Assembly: GCA_002150815.3 (NCBI GenBank)
Contig: NDFF03000372.1
Span: 62,001-126,000 of the forward strand
DNA: 64,000 bases
Reading direction: 5' to 3'
DNA from: Grammothele lineata
Lineage: Eukaryota > Basidiomycota > Agaricomycetes > Polyporales > Polyporaceae
Positions within the stretch are counted from its first letter, which is position 1. The number at the start of each line of letters is the position of its first letter. Of the stretch, positions 23,315 to 36,300 are shown piece by piece. Made by a program: the position numbers and the translations under genes. The notes beneath the pieces are model-generated. The model had not been told where the DNA came from, ran no database searches, and saw only the letters and a program-made list of their open reading frames with translations.

Positions 23315-24282
23315 ATGTCCCTGCTGCTCACTATGGACCCTCGCTACTCGGGCTACTACTCATCCTCCAACGACCCCGCGTCCTCCCCGGGCTCTCGGCA
23401 ACCCCACGCGCGCTCCTCCGACCCTACCTCGTCTCCGGGCCACCCTTATCCTTACCAGGCACCGCTTTCAGGGTCCCCTTCGTCGTCCTACCACACCAGC
23501 CCATCCTACAGCCAGCAGCAACATCAGCACTCTTCGCCGTCGAGCTATCACGCCTCGCCGTCGCACAACATGCTGCCTCCGCTTAACCCGCAAGGTTATG
23601 GCTCGCGCGACATAGCCCACGGCAGCGGCCGTCACATGGAGCTCGCGAGCTCGTATTCGGTTCCATCCCTCGGTTAGCCGTTTCGCTCCCGTTGGCCTGC
23701 AGCCCCGCTCACCCCAGTTCCTTCCCCCGAAACATAGGCCCGACGCTGCATGACCTCCCGTTCTCGACCTCGCGCGGCGGCTCGCCGTCCTCCTCGAGCC
23801 ACTCGAACCGCCACAGCGGCACCTGGCAGCCCCCGTCTCGCCCTCCGTCTCACCACGACCGCGGGGTGACCTACCCGCTCCCGCGGGGCTCGCACCACCC
23901 CTCGCTCTCGCACTCGACCTCGACACACCTCGTGCCGACGCCCGCGCAGGCTGCGCAGACGTACCACCACGGCTACATTCCCGGCTCATCGCCCTCGTCT
24001 GTGCTCTCCTCCTCGCCCTCAGGCTCGTCTATCCACTCCGTCGGGCCCGTCGTGGCGTCGATTCCGCCTGCGTCGTCCGCGTCGCCGCCTCAGGAACGCT
24101 TCTACTGCGAGCGGTGCGACAAGTCGTTCGGGCGCGCGCACGACAAGAAGCGGCACTATGAGAGCACGCACATGCAACAGTCGCACATGTGCCGGTTCTG
24201 CAACAAGACGTTCAGCCGGAACGACTCGCTCAAGCGCCACCAGGACAACGGGTGCGAGAAGGACCCCGAGATGAACCCATGA
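23315..24282 (+). CDS. two-zinc-finger transcription factor with Ser/Pro/His-rich N-terminus
   Basis: Two exons (23315-23672, 23738-24282) give 300 residues; the ATG at 23333 (MDPRYSGYY) is an alternative start giving 294. Roughly the first 240 residues are low-complexity (Ser, Pro, His, Gln, Tyr), typical of a fungal activation or regulatory region. The C-terminal end carries two adjacent fingers: CERCDKSFGRAHDKKRHYESTH (C-x2-C-x12-H-x4-H) and a second with spacing C-x2-C-x12-H-x4-C, where the last ligand is cysteine (HQDNGC). The protein ends 11 residues after that His, so the fingers are the extreme C-terminus. It is presumably nuclear and DNA-binding, with unknown targets. The intron 23673-23737 has a TAG acceptor and joins in phase 1. 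Confidence 0.85.
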
Positions 24283-27200
24283 GAGGTGCATCGCTGCGGA
24301 GGAGAAAAGAGGGAGGGGGCGGAGGAGGGAGGACAGTGAGGGAGAGGAAGAAGCCGCGCCGCCACCGCCGCCGTCTCCGCTGGTGCCTCCCTCAAGGAAG
24401 AGTGTTCGCATCTGCTGCCCACCCCGCTCTCGCGCGCCCATCCGCTCACATATCGGGTCCGCCCACCGCTTTGGATTGCTTGGCCCACGGTATCGTACAG
24501 CCCGCCTGCGCGTATTGCCCGACCCGGGCCAAAAATTGACCGTTCATCTTGCTGTTACCAGTATACGCGCACCCCCGAGCCCAGGCTCGGCTAGTTTCAT
24601 CTTGGATGGCGATAGAGTACGACGCACACCTAGTAGTCGCGCGCCCGGCCCGCGCACCGCCCCCACGCATTTTAGCCGCTTCTTAGCCACATTCGGACGT
24701 GTACGCCCCGCCAGCCGCGCCCTCCGCCTTTCCGCCCGCCCCTGTCATTCGCCCGTGCTTGCCTTGTTCGTGCTTCGCACTTCGTGCTTCGGACGCTTCG
24801 TGTTCCCGCCTTCCGTCTTCGCAATAGCATATAGCTTTAATGTACGCGCGAGCTTGTTCGGCTGCCAAGCGCTTATATGTAATCAACCACGTCCGGAGCC
24901 CTCCACCGAGCTTGCGTCTCTGTCAGCGCGAAACACCGTCCGTCCTAGGGTTCGGAGGCTAGCGACAGGCCCGCCCGCCCTCGACGATCACCCGTTTTTC
25001 GTCGTTCCGTATCGCAGCGGGCCATTGGCAGAAGGCGGGCCGTCGCTCGTTGCGAGATGGAAATCTTCGGACACACGCTTACTTTGACCGCCAGCGTGAC
25101 GGCAGGGCCCTGCCACCAACGGAGCTCCGCACGCACGCGCGCCACGTAGGAGGTGTGCTTCTTCCGACCGCAGCTCGCGGAAGGTAGAGAAAAATGACAG
25201 ACGGTGGTCTGAGCGCAATTAGACGGGAAGCAATAATTAAACGAACTTGGATGGACGGGAACTGGGGCGAGGATGATCCCCAGTGCCCGAGCTCGCCGGG
25301 GCCCAACAGGTCGAGTCCCTCGCAATGGTTGTCCTCGGAGAATAGCATGTGCAGCAGCGACATGGACGCGGGAACGTTGACGTACTGCGCTCGAACAGAC
25401 TATGGTACGCGGGCATCGCCTTGCCGCCCCTCGACTACGACATGCATGGATGTCCCCAGGGCAGGCGAGCTCGAACCGGGTTCTCTACGGCGAGACAGCG
25501 GTGGTGTCGCACGTCGGTTTCAGCCCGTCATTCAACCGCATCGTTCGCTGGTGCTAGTACCCATCGGCACGAAGTTCAGAACCGTTGCCCTCAGCGGACA
25601 TGTCAGATTGGTGCTAGAAGTTGCCGTGCGTCCGACTGGCTTCAAGCCGCGACGAAGCGCGAACTCCTATGACCATGGCACGCACGGTTGCAACTGACTA
25701 AGTAATACCAGGAAGGCTCTGGCGCCGCGGCGTCCTGCCGGACCTCCAAGCCGGGAACACATCAACCAAGCCTATTTTCCTCCCCTAGGTGTCTCGCCAT
25801 ACCGTCACTACCTCCCTGAAGATTCAACCCCCCTGAAGCCCGTAAGTCTTCCGCCGCCGCCGCCGGCCTCTACACCGAGCCCGGTCTCCTATCCAAACCC
25901 GCCGCGCGCTGATGACGAGCAGAGCCTGCGGTCGGCAGCAAGCGGTAGGGTATGCATCGAGATCCGACGGTGCTGGACACCGATCCCGCCGGCGGAGCGG
26001 AGGCTGGCGGCGGGTGCCAGTGCGCGGGGTTGGCCTGCGGTGCGGTGTTGTGTGTACGTCAGCCGCGCCTCCCGCTGCCCCGATGCGAGATAGCCCGGCC
26101 CGATCGATGGTGATTTGATCGATGGTGTGCTGTGAGTGTATGCGTATGTACGTCGTACGGGCGTGGGGCGGGTAGGTATAATGCAGTGCGATGCATTGCA
26201 TACGGAGGAGACCACGCGCCCTGGCTAGATGGCCATCTACCCCTCCCGCGATGGTCGTGTGGCCTGGTGTGCCCGGTGACCATGCGCGCACACGTAAAAA
26301 GTTGCCGGCGCCGGCTGTTCGCAGCCCCGTGGGGGAACATAGAGGGACATCTGCCTATTGGCGAGAGATGGATCATGGTACATCATTGCGCAGGTTGGCA
26401 CGTAGACAGCTGCAGTACGTGCGCACGTGGGATATCGCACCTCAGGACCCAGGATACGACGTTCTATTCTTTGCGGATATCTCCGCGGACAGACGACGCA
26501 GCAACATCTTCAACGTCCGAGCACGGGACTGAGGAGGCGGCGGCGGCGGCTGACCGCGAGCGTCGTCCTCGATCGCGGCAATCGCGACAGCGCCCGCTGA
26601 GCCCAAGCCGGTCCTCGGGGTTCCTCCGGCGGGTCGGCTTTTGCTGTGGGCGGTCCTCTGGCGCGGAGAATCCGACTGACGTGTAAGTAGCCCAGGTACG
26701 TATGCGCACTCGATCGAGCGCACTGGACGAAGATTGACGTAGTCACGTCCACTACGCACTCGCGGATAAGTTCGTAGGCGACGCTGGTCATGGCGGAGCG
26801 CGCAAACTACAGCCAAAGGTGGTCCCATCACGTACGCGCAAGCACATCCCTAGCTCCCCGCGCGCTGCGGTGCAGGCGCGATGGACGCAGCTTCGCGCGT
26901 TCTGTTCTGTTCTCTCGCCTATCGCGATTCCAATCGCCGATGGGCACACTGCAGCCGTGTAGGCTTCGTGTCGTCACCGTGTCGCACTAGCCACCTGCGC
27001 AGTGGAGGGGGCTTCTGGTTCGCAGCCTAGCCAAAACCGGTGTGTCGCCCCCAAGGCTGCCCGCAGCGCACCTGCACCAAAACGGTAAGTGATTTACTTT
27101 ACAGCGAATACGGCAGGCTCACACGTACCCATGCTTCGCGCCGTCCTCCTGCGACGAGTCTTGTCGGGCACGCCCCTCAGGGACGCCCTTCCCGTCCAAA

Positions 27201-28780
27201 GGGGAAGACGGCCTCCCCCGCGAAAGAGGCCTCTGCGACCGCCCCGATGATGCACGGCGGGTAGAGGTCGTTTCATTATGTGCTATGATCCGGCCATGAC
27301 TTCCCTGACGAGACGCGAACCGACCGGCGAAGGAGGACAGGGGGCGGGCACTCAAGGATATCGATACATGACAAAGCCAGTCTCTCCGCGCGGTCCGCGA
27401 CCGGCGCCGAAGCGAGTCTTCCACGCTGCGAGGCCGTCGCCGATGCTCGTGCATGCGCTGCTCTGACGACGACGCGGAGCCCCGAGCGGTCGCGGGGCCC
27501 CACACGACGTCGGGGTCGGGGTCGGCGCAGACGGCGATGGGGAGGCAGCCTACGCCGAGCCATCTAACCAAACCGGACCCGAAGCAGACCGCTGTTCGGG
27601 ACCTTGTGCCCGCCTGCCTGCGCGCAAGGCTGCCTCTGAGCGGGCCCTGCGCGCCGGTGCCCCGGTGACGATTGCCTCTCGATAGACTAGCAGGCTCCGG
27701 CCAGGCGGGCGGCGGCGGCGGGTCCGAGTCGGGCAGAGGGCGCACCGTGCCGCGCGGCCTGGGTGCCCCCTTCGGGCGTGCGGGCTGCCCGTCTGGGACT
27801 CTGGGGGCGGCGGGGACTCGAGGGCCGCGAGGCCGAGGGGCGCGCGGCGTGGTAGGCGATTCGCGACGTCGACGCCCGCCGCATGCAGTGACTCGGGCGC
27901 GTCGTGCATCATTGGGAGCATGCCGCGGGGGTGGGCCTGTTGTCCTCGTCGGGTCCTTGCACGGCCGGAGGAGCAGACTCGGACCGATTTCGACGTCCTC
28001 TGGATCTCCGTACGTTTTGCACCGATCCGCAAAATCCTCGGCAGTAAAGCTTGCCGGTACGCGAGCTGCTGCATCGACCGAGCGGGAGTGATGGTAATGG
28101 AACGAAACACAGAAGTTCGGGGTCCACATCGAGTCGAATAGGGAAGGACGCATCCACATGCCACGCCGGTCACTATTCAGCGTATGTTCGTCAAGCTGTA
28201 CATCAATGAGACGAGACAGTCGGTTAGCTGTGAACGAGTGTATAGAACACTGTCGACCAAAGATGGACGTACTCTACCGAAAATACCACGAGGAATAGAT
28301 GGAATGGAAGCTGCGTTGGAATCTCCCCCTCGATCATACAGCGGACATGTTTACGATGAACAGCCCATCGTGGTGCGCTGCATTCATGAACACCGGTCGG
28401 ACGACCGGCGAGTTACGCACAGGGCTTCTTTGAAAGATATGCAGGCATCCCCGACATCTGTCTCCAACGTTGTCTCCTGATATTTTGGCACCTGCAACAC
28501 ACGTCAACATCCGTCATCTCGTCACAGGAGACCTCAGTCTGCCAAGGCCAGCCCTCCGCATGTCCATTGGTTGCACACGGATCGTTTCGTGCGTCGGCAA
28601 ACTACCGGTGCTCCGACCTCGGTAGTAGATCGCACGAAACCGCCGAGACGCTGCCCACGAATAGTCAGATAACCATTGGAGATTTCCGTGACATACACTG
28701 TACGTACAAACACGTCATGAGAGCCGCAGGGTACAGGCTGTGGGCCTCATCTTTTCGAGCAGGCGAAGAGACAGCCACGT
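24283..28780. other. 4.5-kb convergent region without a convincing gene
   Basis: It lies between the 3' ends of the zinc-finger gene and CWC24. Many open frames occur in GC-rich DNA, including a 346-codon minus-strand frame at 27119-28159, but composition is skewed (Arg/Pro-rich) and no domain is visible. One coding-like plus-strand fragment (25698-25841) is listed separately. Confidence 0.45.
25698..25841 (+). CDS. coding-like exon fragment ending at a strong splice donor
   Basis: An open frame with no ATG of its own runs to a consensus donor (CCC|GTAAGT at 25842) in phase 0. Its translation includes the balanced stretch SREHINQAYFPPLGVSPYRH followed by YLPEDSTPLKP, unlike the Arg/Ala-rich chance frames around it. 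An acceptor-like TACCAG lies at 25705-25710 within it. No partner exon could be placed with confidence and no family is recognised. It may be part of an intron-rich gene or a gene remnant. Confidence 0.2.
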
Positions 28781-29927
28781 CTACTCGTCATCACTGCCGC
28801 CCTCTTCACTGCCTCCCCCAAGACCCTCTATTTGCACACCGCCCGAAGTCCCGCCGTCCTGTTCGTCCGCATCCTGCCCTCCCGCCTCCTGCGTCTTCTT
28901 CAGCTTCGCGATCACCTTGTCCGCACGGTTGAAGATGCCACCCGTGGGCGCGCCGCATGCCGCGCACTTGGGTGTCTTGGCGAAACGCTTGATGGCACAC
29001 GCGGAGCAGAAGTAGTGCTCGCAGCGGGTTACGACCGGATCCGTGTACGGCTTGCGGCAGATGAGACACGCGAACGGGATGTCCTCGTCGTCTGAGTCCG
29101 AATCCGACTCCTCAGCTGCGCCCTTCTTAGGTCCCTCAGCGGCGAGCTTGTCTAGTTGCCAGCCGGCCAGGTCTGCGTTTATAGGCGAGAATTAGCGGGT
29201 TGCCCACAAGAATGAAGGCAGAGGACGCACATGTTCCACGGTCGTGCAGGAATTTACACGAATCTCCGTAACCACAGTATCCCGTCTCTGTTGATGACGA
29301 AAGGACAGATGTAACTGTCAGCGACAATGAACTCTCTGGAACACAACACCAAGACGCACCTTTATAGTCTTTACAGACGTCCGGCTGGTAGTCAAAAATC
29401 GTGACCGTCCTAATCGTACTCCCGCTGGCTCTCTGCGGCCCCACGCGCATCGCCTTCGGTACCTCCTGATTCTTGCGTATGTGCGTCTTGTACGCCTTCT
29501 GACCGTGGTACAGCCCGTCGTCAGGTCCATCCCCACCATCCTCGTCCTCCGGCTCGCCCGCCGCCCGCCGCTCCGACCGCCGCCGCTTCGCGAGCAGCTC
29601 CTCTGCCTCGTCACCCGCGAGTATTTCGCGCGCGGCGTCAACGTGCGAGCCCGCCGAGGTCCACTTCACGTCCGGGCCGTTGTCGCGCGCGTCCGCGTCG
29701 TCGAGGTCGTCCGCCTGCCGCTGCGACGCGGTACGTTTCGTGCCCGCGCTGAGCAAGTTACCCGCCGTCTTGCGCGAGGGGAAAACGACTTGGGACTTGG
29801 AAGAGGATGCGACGGGGCCTGTGCTCGTCTCGGCCGGAGGAGAGGCGGAACGTTTGCGGCTGGTCGTAGGACGACCACGGCCCTTCTTCTTGAAGAACGG
29901 GACGGTGACGTTGTCGTTGGAAGCCAT
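28781..29927 (-). CDS. CWC24: pre-mRNA-splicing factor Cwc24 (RNF113 family, CCCH + RING)
   Basis: Three exons (29360-29927, 29231-29287, 28781-29172) give 338 residues. The first ~170 residues are disordered with Lys/Arg-rich, probably nuclear, segments. A CCCH zinc finger has the exact spacing C185-x8-C194-x5-C200-x3-H204, followed by the family-typical [13 protein letters not shown]. After a Ser/Asp-rich acidic stretch comes a C3HC4 RING finger with ligands C244, C247, C259, H261, C264, C267, C278 and C281. The C-terminus is Gly/Glu/Asp-rich. Cwc24 joins the activated spliceosome before the first catalytic step and contacts the 5' splice site. Human RNF113A has the same CCCH-RING order. 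Spliced junctions at GAG|ACG and TAC|CTG restore conserved residues. Confidence 0.95.
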
Positions 29928-32313
29928 GTGCCTCGTCTTTGACAGAGCCTTCGAGTAAGTGTCGCGTACAGGTGAGCAATGAGTCTGGTGAGAGGGCGGC
30001 GGTGGATAGAAAGTTGTGGTAGTCGCACAAGTGCAATCAAGCTCACTTCTTCGCTGTGCTCTGTAAGTACTTGGTGCACGGTGGCGCCCAGCGCTTCTGC
30101 CCATTAGTCAGCGCCTTCATCAGCACTCTGCCGGCGCCTACTGAACTCCTTTCAAACTTTGGTAACCCCGGCGATTTGTTCGGCCATGTCTCCCCAAGCC
30201 GGCGGGCCAGCTTACGGACACTGCTACACAACGCTACATCCCGCGTATCACGGGCACGTTGTCGCCCGTAGGACTATAGATCTAACCACAACTGCGCATC
30301 CACACAATGTGCGGGCCTGTGCGGTCCCCAGTATCAAATGAAGTGAACAATTACGTATATGAAATTTACATCAAGACAGACATGAGCCCAACTGTCATAC
30401 ACTGCAAAGTAGCCTCAATCAAGATATAAAGAGCGTTTATATGCACTGATTTTGATTAGTTCACAGCATGGCGGCATAGAGATCCTCACAAGGTCAATCG
30501 CCACTCAATCACCTGGAGAAACATCCTGGTTCTAGAGGCGCACTGTTCCCTATCGCGATCGGCTTAACTTCCTCATCCTCACTCAACGTCCATCACCAGG
30601 TCACAATTCCGTACACTCTACGGGCTTACTTGGTCCCGGTCCTTCTAACTCTGAGTCTCTGACTGTATCGCGATGGCTTCTAGCCTGTGGGCCCCGCACA
30701 GGATACCTGCCAAATTTCTCGAACAAGGGCGAAGCGGAGGTTATAGCAATCCTAGTAATTCAACGTCGAGCATTCCGGCTCTCCCTCTCGATGGCGATCA
30801 GAAATCTTGAGAGGAGTTGGTCCTAATTGACAATACGGGGTATACAGCAACTATCTCGATACAGCTCGCCCGAAAGTCCAGCAGACACGGCTCGCACGGT
30901 CATCCGAAGAACATCGCGGCTTGGTCCCGTGTGACCAGATCCCCGTCGCCCTCTCCCGCGCTGGCTTCCTCACGCGAAGGTCTCCCCCCGCAACAAGCAT
31001 AGCGCGACTCGCCCCGGAGTCAGCTGCCCTGCCGAAGAAGTCTGTGCAGAAGGCGTCGATCCGGGTGCTCTCGTGCGCTAGACCGAATCGAGCCCTGTCC
31101 CAGCCGCGCGTTCGGGCTTCGAGGGAGGAATTCGGGGGCCCGCGGTGCGTTCGGGTGCGGTCTAGGACGCGTTCTGTTCGACCCATACCGCTGGAAGCTA
31201 ATGATCAACCAAGCATAGAACCGAGGTCTGAAGCTCCGTCAATGCTCTGAAGTCCGAACTTGAGCCTTGAGGATCGACGACAGTTCCTGTGCACGGATGA
31301 CGTGGATCCCAAAAGTACAGCTGCAAAGGCTGAGAAATCCGTATATGTGATCAGTGGGCTTCTTGGTTGAATCGCACACGGTCCGCACCCGTTTAAAAGC
31401 CCCTACGGCGGGCCACGCGGTACCGCGTGCTTCGAGCAGCAGTGCCCACGCCCGACGATGCGTCACGGCAGACGTGTCATTGAATTGATATTCCACGGCC
31501 TGGCCCCGTCCATGACAGAGGATTCGGTTATGGTTGCCGCCAGCGTGATCTGCGGCGTGCCTGTACCACAATGGCTGCACAGGCCCCTTGAACCCTCTTG
31601 TAGGCTTAACAACCCCTAGCGAACCCGGGTATGGACGAGCGACAGGCGCAGATGGAAGATTGTCCCGTGAAGCGAAGTTGTGGTAACCGTCTGACAATAA
31701 AGCCCGAATTCAGACAGATAGCGCGCGGGCATAACGGGAGTGCTCACCAAGACGGATTCCACGACCTCATTCGTCGCCAGCATCAACGTGGGTTTGTTGT
31801 CGCCAACTTGCCGAGATCGATGGCAATGGGAACCGAACATGAATAGGCAAGGTGATGGACGGTATTAAAAGCGTGTCCAAGCACGTAGAAAGCGCGGCAG
31901 AACATCGCCCCTTTCGATGAATCGTCGAGAAACGTCTCAATCAGGGGCAAGCGTGGCAGCGGCGATAGCAGAACACAACGGCCAAGGTTCATAGCGCACA
32001 TGGACGGATGCGGAAGGTTCTATGAATACACAATACGGTACGTCTCCTTGCGTTTAACACGCGGTCGACCGGGACGAATGCATCGCCGTACGTAGCCGTA
32101 CGTAAAAGACGCAGATAAAGGGAGGGGAAACAACAGGTAGGTCAGGAATTCGAAGCACGGCATGCATAGGCAAGACCAACGCGGAGCCTACGAACGTTAA
32201 AGGAATAAAGATCAATAAATCTCGGGGCGGCTCATCAGCGGGTGGCGGGTGGGTCGTAGCAATATTCGCATCAAGAAGTATGGTTAGATAGACACCTGGT
32301 TTAACAGTACAGT
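29928..32313. other. no gene seen
   Basis: The immediate upstream part should hold the CWC24 promoter. The rest is of more even base composition than the coding islands and has only short open frames without domains, splice logic or obvious repeats. It may be old degraded DNA. Confidence 0.5.
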
Positions 32314-33342
32314 TTATGCATCGTCCTCGCGTGGACGCTTCGTGCCCGCATCCACCTGCTGGTGCTGTTGCTGAACCATTTGCTGCTGCTGCGCGCCCGT
32401 GACGCCGACGACGAGCCCCTTCAGCCACCCGTTCTCCCGCCGAAGTGCCTCGCACTCTTTCTCGAGCTCGCCCACGCGCACCTCGAGCTCCTTGGCCTTG
32501 CGCTCCAACGCCGCCTCCCGCTCTTTCTTCTTCAACCGGAAGCGAGCAGAAGCAGCCGTGTTTCGCCGCCGCTTGTCCTCCGCCGCGTTCATAGGTGTCC
32601 CAGACGGCTTCTCTTCGGCTGCATCTGCTAGGGGCGAGGCGTCCCCCGCATCGGACGAGACAGATCCTCGCGCCGTGCGAGCGCGCTTCGTCGCCGTGGG
32701 GGAAGCAGCGGAGGTGGAAGGGGTGCTCGAGGCAGAAGAAGGTTGCTGCGGGGGCGATTGAACGGGTGCAGACTGCGTCAAATGAGGTATAGGCTGCGCG
32801 CTGCCCGAAGGCGTAGAAAGGAAGGAGGACGCGTGGAGGGAGAGCAGTTGTGCGAGTGTGTTGGGGGCAATTTGAGGCTGGGGAAGAGCAGCAGCCGCGG
32901 AGAATGGGTCGATACCAAACCCGGCGAGGAGGCTGTTAATATCAAATGGCGGGAGCTGGCCAGACGTGGCGGTTGGCAGGTTGCGAGGTGGGGGATGCAC
33001 GACACCGGTAGGGGGGAGGACGGTACCCATCACCACATTCTCATGCGAGTGAGCCTCTGCGATCCCACTGCGCTGCAGGTCGTCATCCGGGTCGTTGTAG
33101 CGGTCGGCATCATCCTCGCTGACGTCGCCATGCTTGCCATCAAGGTCCCTTTTGTTGCCCTCGCCTGGACGGCTAGAGACGAGGGGCTCGTCAGACTGGA
33201 AGTTCAGATTCGTCCAGAGGTCGAGCTGAGCGTTGAGGTCCGGGAAGGGGGGTACGGACAACAGGTCCGCATCCGAGAGGTAGGGGTTAGGTGGAGGGTT
33301 GGGGTGGATGATGTTGAGGCCTTGGAGGTTCGATGGCGCCAT
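32314..33342 (-). CDS. bZIP transcription factor, Cys3/Met4-type
   Basis: A single uninterrupted exon encodes 342 residues, unusual in this intron-rich neighbourhood. Residues ~1-250 are Pro/Ser/Asp-rich with a short hydrophobic segment (FDINSLLAGFGIDPFSAAAAL) that may be an activation motif. The basic region is at 257-275 (KRRRNTAASARFRLKKKERE), with the conserved N-x2-A-S-A-R-F pattern of the fungal Cys-3/MetR class. A leucine-zipper coiled coil with heptad spacing runs ~281-309. A Gln-rich tail and a basic RPRED end follow. Members of this class regulate sulfur-amino-acid and amino-acid-starvation genes; that role is inferred from the basic region only. The start at 33342 is the first ATG of the frame. 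Confidence 0.9.
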   Translation of the reverse strand: MAPSNLQGLNIIHPNPPPNPYLSDADLLSVPPFPDLNAQLDLWTNLNFQSDEPLVSSRPGEGNKRDLDGKHGDVSEDDADRYNDPDDDLQRSGIAEAHSHENVVMGTVLPPTGVVHPPPRNLPTATSGQLPPFDINSLLAGFGIDPFSAAAALPQPQIAPNTLAQLLSLHASSFLSTPSGSAQPIPHLTQSAPVQSPPQQPSSASSTPSTSAASPTATKRARTARGSVSSDAGDASPLADAAEEKPSGTPMNAAEDKRRRNTAASARFRLKKKEREAALERKAKELEVRVGELEKECEALRRENGWLKGLVVGVTGAQQQQMVQQQHQQVDAGTKRPREDDA

Positions 33343-36300
33343 CGTGAGTGGAGGCTGGCGTGCTCAGGGATTCTTTTCTAGTGGGTACGGAAGACGCGCA
33401 GGAGGGTAGATCTCTGCTCTGTACGAGCATTAGCGGAAGCAGCGGGTTAGCTGAAGATGCAGTGCGCATACCAAGTGCGTCGATGGATTGAGCTAGAAAA
33501 AGAGCCTGCACGCCGGGAGAGGAGTGAAGGAGATGGTGGAAGAGAGAAAAGGACGAGCGCAATCTCTATCTACCCGACCCAGAAGCATGACTAAGGCCAC
33601 CGCCCAGCCGAGCTCCCGATGCCGGCACCCGACCATTTCAGCAGGGTCGGGAAAGGCTCGGCGTGACGCTTCAGTAACGTCCATTAGCACCCGTGACAAT
33701 GGCCCTCTGAATCTGTTCTTCCACGCCGATCTCAGTACTGTACTCGTGCAGAGAGTATCAACCAAACAGCGGCCTTTTTGAACACTCAAGGCATGAAAAT
33801 GGTAAGCGCTGCTGCAGAAGTTACTAGATAGTTTCGATCTCAAAGCGCGCGCGACTCGGCCTGTGGTTGGCATAGCAGTGCGTCAATGAGAACTCTTTCA
33901 CTGGACACGTCTGACATACATCGTGAGATATACAGAGCGCGATCTAGGCCGTATGATATACAATCCCAAGATGCAAGGAACTACACGAGACGAAAACGGA
34001 TGGGCGAGAGAATGCACTGACAGGCACAATGATAGGGATTGGCTAACTGTCGATGATCTGCGCTGCCTTCTTAGCATCCCCGACAGACCTGTTTTCGTGG
34101 TGTCAATCAACGCCTGCTAGAATAGCCCGAGTCTAGTACGTACCTTTTGTGCTTCAGCTCGCATGCCCGAACGCAGTACTTACTTTCTTCCCTTCAAGAC
34201 AGCTACCACTGAGTCGCTCCACTGGAGTAACCAGTGATGCTATGGGAGGAGTGACAGAAGGTCACACTGCAGGGCGCCACAGGTCCGCCTCCTCCGGTCT
34301 GAGGGCCGCTCATCGGCAACTCCGCCACCTGCTGACTCGCTGGCGTGCCTGACAAAGCACATCATTGACGTCGGTCCATGGTCATCCTCGTCCTCAAGCA
34401 GCCCACTATGTACGTTAACCTCGACGTCCTCTTGGTGGTGCTATGAGCCTTCTCCAACGTATACCGTATTCCAACGTCAACCACTTGCCCTCCAAGATTC
34501 ACTGACATGAGCTGCGGGAAAGGATGACAAAACCGTTAATCATAATCATCCCGCCATCGATCATTTGGCCGCCTCATCGCCCGGGCATACCCATTCAAGC
34601 GATACAGCCCGATTTCTGGACTTGGCCGGTGGCCCTGCAGCCGCCAGTCGTCAGTTCTGAGACAACAAGCTCATAATTGAAAAATCAGCCTGTCTGAGGT
34701 CCGGCATAGCACACCGACAACGCCCGTGGATGCATTGCAACATACTGCAATGTACGTCTACGTGGAGACACGAGGAGCTTGCGTTCGCAGCACCTGTGCT
34801 CTCGATGCCCGGATCGACCGTCCTCCCACGAGTTTGAAGGATCTTCACGACCGTGGAGGTACGGATGACGCGGGCCGGGCGGAGCAGACGCTGTTCCGCG
34901 ACGCTCCTCCGCCTTTCAAACGTGTTCACAGGAAATCTAGCCGCGGACTTCCAAGTTTCAGAGACACTGTCAAGACGGGCGTGCAGTCAGGGAGCTCCGC
35001 GCTATCTCTTGGTGAAAGGTATGTTACAAAGCACGTTCCCTGACTAATATACTCTGATGCGGCGGCCAGAGCCGGCTTGCATGCGCTTCCACCTGCCACC
35101 GACTCTAGACGCCAACCTGAAGCTCCCTCTGACGCAGGTTTCGATGCGTACGGAACGTGTACCCGCATATTGAGGTCTGTGGACGAGCTCCTGGCAGCTG
35201 AAACTCAATCCCGGTTTCGCTAGGTCCGTCTCCATCGCAAGGCTTAGTCAATTAATGGTTGACCGTCAAACACGTAGAGAATCTATGCACGTTGCTTGAA
35301 CAGCTTCCTTCCCGCGAAGCGTCCAAAATTTCATGCGTCATCATCCCGATAACTGACCTATCTCTCCCGTCTGCCTAGTCGTGTGAATGCGCGTTTTTGA
35401 GAGGCGAGTTGTGGACAATTTCCTCATCTTCTAGAGTCGTAGGTGGGAAACGGCGGATGTATGAACATCACATGAAAACGCCCCGGCCACAGTCCCACGT
35501 TGTGGACTTCGTATGCCACATTACGGTACGCATGGTATGTTGTTCGACTTCTATGCCATAAGCGGCCGCCGAAAAAGATCGCTACTCGTCGTTGGGATGT
35601 TAAGTTGACGCCTTCGATAGTCCACGATCCTACCTAATTCTTCTTCAGGTGATTCCAATGGAATGAGACGTAAGTATTCCTGCCGTCGACTATTCCACCT
35701 TTCGACAAGGCATGCTATGTACACATATATAGGACGGATGGACCTACCATCAAAGCGTGCCTCGCGCCGGCTTGCAGATCATATCAAAGCTGTTGATTGA
35801 ATGGGAAGGAGAGTGGCTTTGTACACCAACACCCCAACACTCGAATATTCGAACCACCCGGGAGAAAGTAGCGAATTTCGGGCGTGTGGCTGAAGGCGAA
35901 GTCACGTAGCACTTTCTATTACGACAGACGTCGTCTGACTGCGCTACAAAATACGGAGATGGCGGCGTTCGCAACCCAAGTAGTATCGACTCTGAGTAGT
36001 GCTGAACAAAGCGTGGGTGCATGTCGTTGAGGGACTGATGGACTAGTGTCCGGATGTTCGTCGGCCGGAGAACACAGGAGAGCAAGGGTACCCACGGCCG
36101 ATGCGCCCTAACCGTGCGCCGTGCGCACTGCGGCCCAAGCCGACGTCATCGCAACGAGACTGGCCCAGGAGCGCATCAGGCGCCATGCGGGCGTCGCCCT
36201 AGCGCGGACGGGCATCGCCTGGCATCGCTCGGGCGGTCTGCGGGCGGTCTCCCCAGGCCTCGTCGCGTTCTGCACCACTCGGAGCGCGCGAGCCAGGCTC

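Noticed and set aside
27119..28159. 346-codon minus-strand open frame with an ATG
   Set aside because: Arg/Pro/Ala-rich throughout, no domain, and overlapping long frames on both strands; best explained by high GC. Not annotated as a gene.
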